Source: Leptodactylus fallax (taxonomy: Eukaryota; Chordata; Amphibia; Anura; Leptodactylidae). Taken from it: a stretch of DNA of 64,000 nt. The translations under genes and the position numbers were made by a program. The notes under the pieces are model-generated. The model did not search any database and had not been told where the DNA came from. It saw only the letters and a list, made by a program, of their open reading frames with translations. Every line of letters starts with the position of its first letter. Position 1 is the stretch's first letter. The stretch lies in contig CAMRHE010000017.1 in assembly GCA_947044405.1 (NCBI GenBank), positions 12,053,001-12,117,000 of the forward strand. The letters run 5' to 3'. Of the stretch, positions 61,521-64,000 are shown in pieces.

Positions 61521-62139
61521 GAGAGCTCAGAGTCACACCCCTTTGCCTAAAACTGCCCACATGACAGTAGAGAGCCTAATGAGGCACCAAAACTAACTGC
61601 ACTTATTACTCAGGAATATTGGGGGCTAGAAGAAATTACAACTGTGCCAGAATCAATGGAGCGGCATCTAGTAAAGGGTGTGTGAAAGGTAGCGAAATGT
61701 CCCCATTAAGTACACTTCCAGGTTTTAACGTTTTTGACAATTTTTGACTTATTGATCTCCAAAATTTATCACAAGGCCCCCACCGACCATTTGCTATAAT
61801 AATGGTCTTTTTATGGGACAGAGAGCTCTTTGAGTCTCCTCAGATCCCAGGGCCTAGGGGACTGGGGTACAGAGTAACTAACCTATGGCTCAGTAAAATT
61901 TTCAATAGCATGCCAATTTTTGGTTGACTGCAAATATGACCCCATATTTTTCTCCGGGGAAATATTTTTTTTTAAAATTGCAGTTGGACTAGAAAAGACA
62001 AAAAATGGTTAAAAAAATTACAATTGGGAGATGACATTCAGTGATGAATTTGTTGTATATACACTGTAGGTTCTAGTGTAAACCAGCTGTGGCTGTAAGA
62101 GACAGCCAATGTTGTCCTAAGCTTCATTTGTCTGTATAA

Positions 62140-63067
62140 ACTGTTAATGTTGAATGTATTTCTGTGATTCTGTTCCTTTAAGACAGCAGCCATTGTAATT
62201 GTGACATGATGCTGGAGTGACTCCCCCCCCCCCTTTTATGTCAGCTTGCCTGTTCTGCAGACAGAATGTGAGCAGAGAAGCAGGAAGTGACGAGACAGAG
62301 AGCAGCAGCCATCTTAGCAAGTGTTGTATTGAACTGGTGTGGATATTTTTCTGTACAGCTAAGCTGTATCTTGGTCCAGAGACAAACAGATTGTAAAGAG
62401 ACAACAGGACTAGTGAGTCCACGTGAAAGGAACTGTGCTCAGTGGCTGATCAGTGAGACTGACATTGTGACGGTGTATATGGATACCACAGATAGAGACT
62501 CGCAGTGCTGTTGATGTACTGGACAGCACCTGCTAAACCCCGGCTTACATCCCAGCTCAGTGTATGGATTCGGCAGGACTGTCAGTGTGCTGAGTGGAAT
62601 CTGCTGTTGGATTACATTGCATTCATTGGGTTTCCCTGTTAAAGAGGACTTCATTTCTCCCAAGATCCTGATAACAGTGAGGAGAGGACGTTTCACTATA
62701 AAAGAAAGGAACGACTTTGGGCCCCACCGCGCGCTTCTACAGACTGTAAGCGGTCCACCTGGACCACTGGGGAAAAGGGGGTGCACCCAAATGTGATGTC
62801 AGGGTCAGTTAGGGATAGTTTTGAGTATATTGTTCATTCAGTGTCCATACTGCAGAATTGGACAGAGTAAAAGTAGAAACCATTGCAGAATTTGCCTTGA
62901 AATTGTTCATGCTATATTGTATATTTTGCTTGTCTTTATCCCTGTCATTTTACCTTCAAATAGCCTTTATTAACTTATAGTAAATATATATTCTTTTCTT
63001 GAACTACCGCGTGTGCGTTCATTTCTGGTTGCGGAGACCAAACCACCTGCCTTGCTCTCGGTTCACA
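62140..63067 (+). mobile_element. 5' LTR of an LTR retrotransposon (left limit uncertain)
   Basis: The right end is set by ...GGTTCACA followed by AAT and the primer-binding site. The left end cannot be fixed without the 3' LTR, which is outside the window; any TG between about 62,040 and 62,170 is possible. A TATA box (TATAAAAG, 62,697-62,704) and a late AGTAAA near 62,976 give a plausible promoter and RNA 3'-end signal. A C11-12 run at about 62,222 and a purine-rich stretch at 62,265-62,310 lie in the upstream (U3) part. Confidence 0.6.
62697..62704 (+). promoter_or_regulatory. LTR TATA box
   Basis: TATAAAAG lies about 370 bp upstream of the LTR end, so transcription would start near 62,725-62,735. 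Confidence 0.6.
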
Positions 63068-63070
63068 AAT

Positions 63071-63088
63071 TGGCGTAGTCGGCAGGAT
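63071..63088 (+). promoter_or_regulatory. Primer-binding site, tRNA-Ser type
   Basis: TGGCGTAGTCGGCAGGAT is complementary to the 3' end of vertebrate tRNA-Ser(AGA), which ends ATCCTGCCGACTACG plus CCA: 18 of 18 bases. This identification uses the tRNA sequence from memory. The site starts three bases after the LTR end and 30 bases before the Gag start. Confidence 0.85.
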
Positions 63089-63100
63089 CCGCTTACCAGA

Positions 63101-64000
63101 ATGGACGGTGACGCACCCGTTCGGGAGAATGGTGCTGGAGGAAGAATGCCAGCAGGGGCTATAATGAGTCAGTTAGCTAAATTTGATGGCAATAATATGT
63201 CAGTGAGTATGTGGGTGGAACAGATACGAATGATACAGCGAATGTACCAGACCGCACCAGAAGTACTAGTAGAGCTAGCAATATTGACATTACAAGGGGA
63301 TGCTAAGACCACGGTGATACTGAGGCCATTTGAACAAAGGCAGACATTTGAGCAAGTAGTCCAGATTCTAGAAACCATTTATGGAGAAACTGCATTGCTG
63401 GGGTCTCTGCAGGCTCGGTTCTTCCAGAGGGTACAACAGGAGAATGAAAGCCTTCCCCAATATGCAAATGCCCTACAAGAACTGCTCCGAGATATTCAAG
63501 TGAAGGAAAGAGGGGGCTCGCCAGCCTTCTGTAACCCTGATCGGACTCTCCGTGACCAGTTTGTCCTGGGGATACGTGACGGCAGTTTAACTGTGACTAT
63601 GCAGGATTTTATACGACGAGAGACTGATGCTAAATTCCATGATGTACAGGTAGAGGCCATCTCCCGTGCCAATAGTATGTTCCCGAAGCCCCAGACCGCA
63701 GTTGGAGTTACTTTGTCACAGGGGGCTAGTTCTGGCTCAGAGACAGTAGAAAAGGGGACGGTTAAAGAAATTCTCACAGTAATGCAGAAACTGCAAGAGC
63801 AAATGGAACACTTGCACACCCGTTGTGATGAACATTCTATGAAAATTGCAGACTTCCAGAAAACTGGAGGTGAAAGGGTGAGCCGTCCATACCCAGAAAA
63901 TCAGAATCACCCACCACCCCGCTGGAGGGATGAGGATAGGACCTACCGAAGGGGTCCAAATCAGTTAATGCAGTGCTCAGGAGAAATCGAAGGGGCTTAC
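63101..64000 (+). CDS. Gag-like protein of a Ty3/gypsy-type retrotransposon (partial)
   Basis: Starts at ATG 63,101 (MDGDAPVRENGAGG) and stays open for 300 codons to the window edge, with no stop or frameshift. Gag forms the particle that packages the element RNA. The capsid-like core covers about residues 25-185: LAKFDGNNMSVSMWVEQIRM, LTLQGDAK, TFEQVVQILETIYGE, LQARFFQRVQQENESLPQYA and LRDQFVLGIRDG. This follows the Ty3/gypsy retrotransposon Gag / PNMA-type pattern (W..Q, then L.G.A, then ..F..R.Q...ESL..Y...L, then LRDQFV.G). Residues about 225-260 look like a short coiled coil (VKEILTVMQKLQEQMEHLHT). The C-terminal part is rich in Arg/Pro/Asn and may precede a zinc knuckle beyond the window. 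Because it directly follows an LTR and primer site, an element gene is far likelier than a domesticated host gene. Confidence 0.85.
   Translation, partial: MDGDAPVRENGAGGRMPAGAIMSQLAKFDGNNMSVSMWVEQIRMIQRMYQTAPEVLVELAILTLQGDAKTTVILRPFEQRQTFEQVVQILETIYGETALLGSLQARFFQRVQQENESLPQYANALQELLRDIQVKERGGSPAFCNPDRTLRDQFVLGIRDGSLTVTMQDFIRRETDAKFHDVQVEAISRANSMFPKPQTAVGVTLSQGASSGSETVEKGTVKEILTVMQKLQEQMEHLHTRCDEHSMKIADFQKTGGERVSRPYPENQNHPPPRWRDEDRTYRRGPNQLMQCSGEIEGAY

Noticed and set aside
63101..64000. Gag frame as a domesticated host gene of the PNMA type
   Set aside because: An LTR end and a tRNA-Ser primer site lie immediately upstream, so an ordinary retrotransposon is simpler; only the missing right side could change this.

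Overview
This is vertebrate nuclear DNA made almost entirely of repeats, most likely from an anuran amphibian. The pointers are a full-length Tx1/L1-type non-LTR retrotransposon, several Tc1-like transposons with long inverted repeats, many MITEs and dispersed families of a kind common in frog genomes, and kilobase-scale mini- and satellite arrays. I found no host protein-coding gene, tRNA or rRNA gene that I could defend. Almost all long open frames are either transposon proteins or the by-product of tandem repeats whose unit is a multiple of three. Species assignment is inference; no marker gene is present.

Layout. 1-6.5 kb: degenerate tandem repeats, (TATC)n blocks, an old LINE-like dispersed repeat with an internal 5-copy expansion, a 1-kb almost pure polypyrimidine tract and a fold-back element. 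6.5-12 kb: mostly unassignable, with a decayed Tc1-like transposase relic (9.6-10.26 kb, minus strand) and a possible solitary LTR. 12-15 kb: a nested block in which a dispersed repeat was interrupted by a 374-bp Tc1-derived MITE and by a 1,772-bp insertion. That insertion is flanked by an exact 17-bp target duplication and carries 410-bp inverted arms that differ at about two positions. 16-24 kb: MITEs, then a minisatellite split by a Tc1-like transposon with one frameshift. 25.3-31.5 kb: the L1/Tx1 element, with target duplications, ORF1, ORF2 (endonuclease, RT, C-terminal zinc knuckle), a polyA signal and an A tail; ORF2 is broken only at two poly-C runs.

32-39 kb: MITEs and dispersed repeats. 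39.2-45.5 kb: a satellite of about 107 copies of a 43-bp unit with a 1,619-bp Tc1-like transposon inserted at a TA near its right edge. 51.6-54.1, 55.2-56.9 and 58.7-59.9 kb: four more minisatellites. 62-64 kb: the 5' part of an LTR retrotransposon, with a promoter-bearing LTR, a primer-binding site matching the 3' end of tRNA-Ser, and a Gag frame open for 300 codons to the window edge.

Nothing here forms a pathway. The elements are independent parasites at different stages of decay. The freshest by sequence evidence are the L1/Tx1 copy, the 17-bp-TSD inverted-repeat insertion, the 43-bp-satellite Tc1 and the LTR/Gag element. I did not find a new functional system. The most unusual object is the 13.08-14.85 kb inverted-repeat insertion, which carries a hammerhead-like but degenerate motif and looks Penelope-like.
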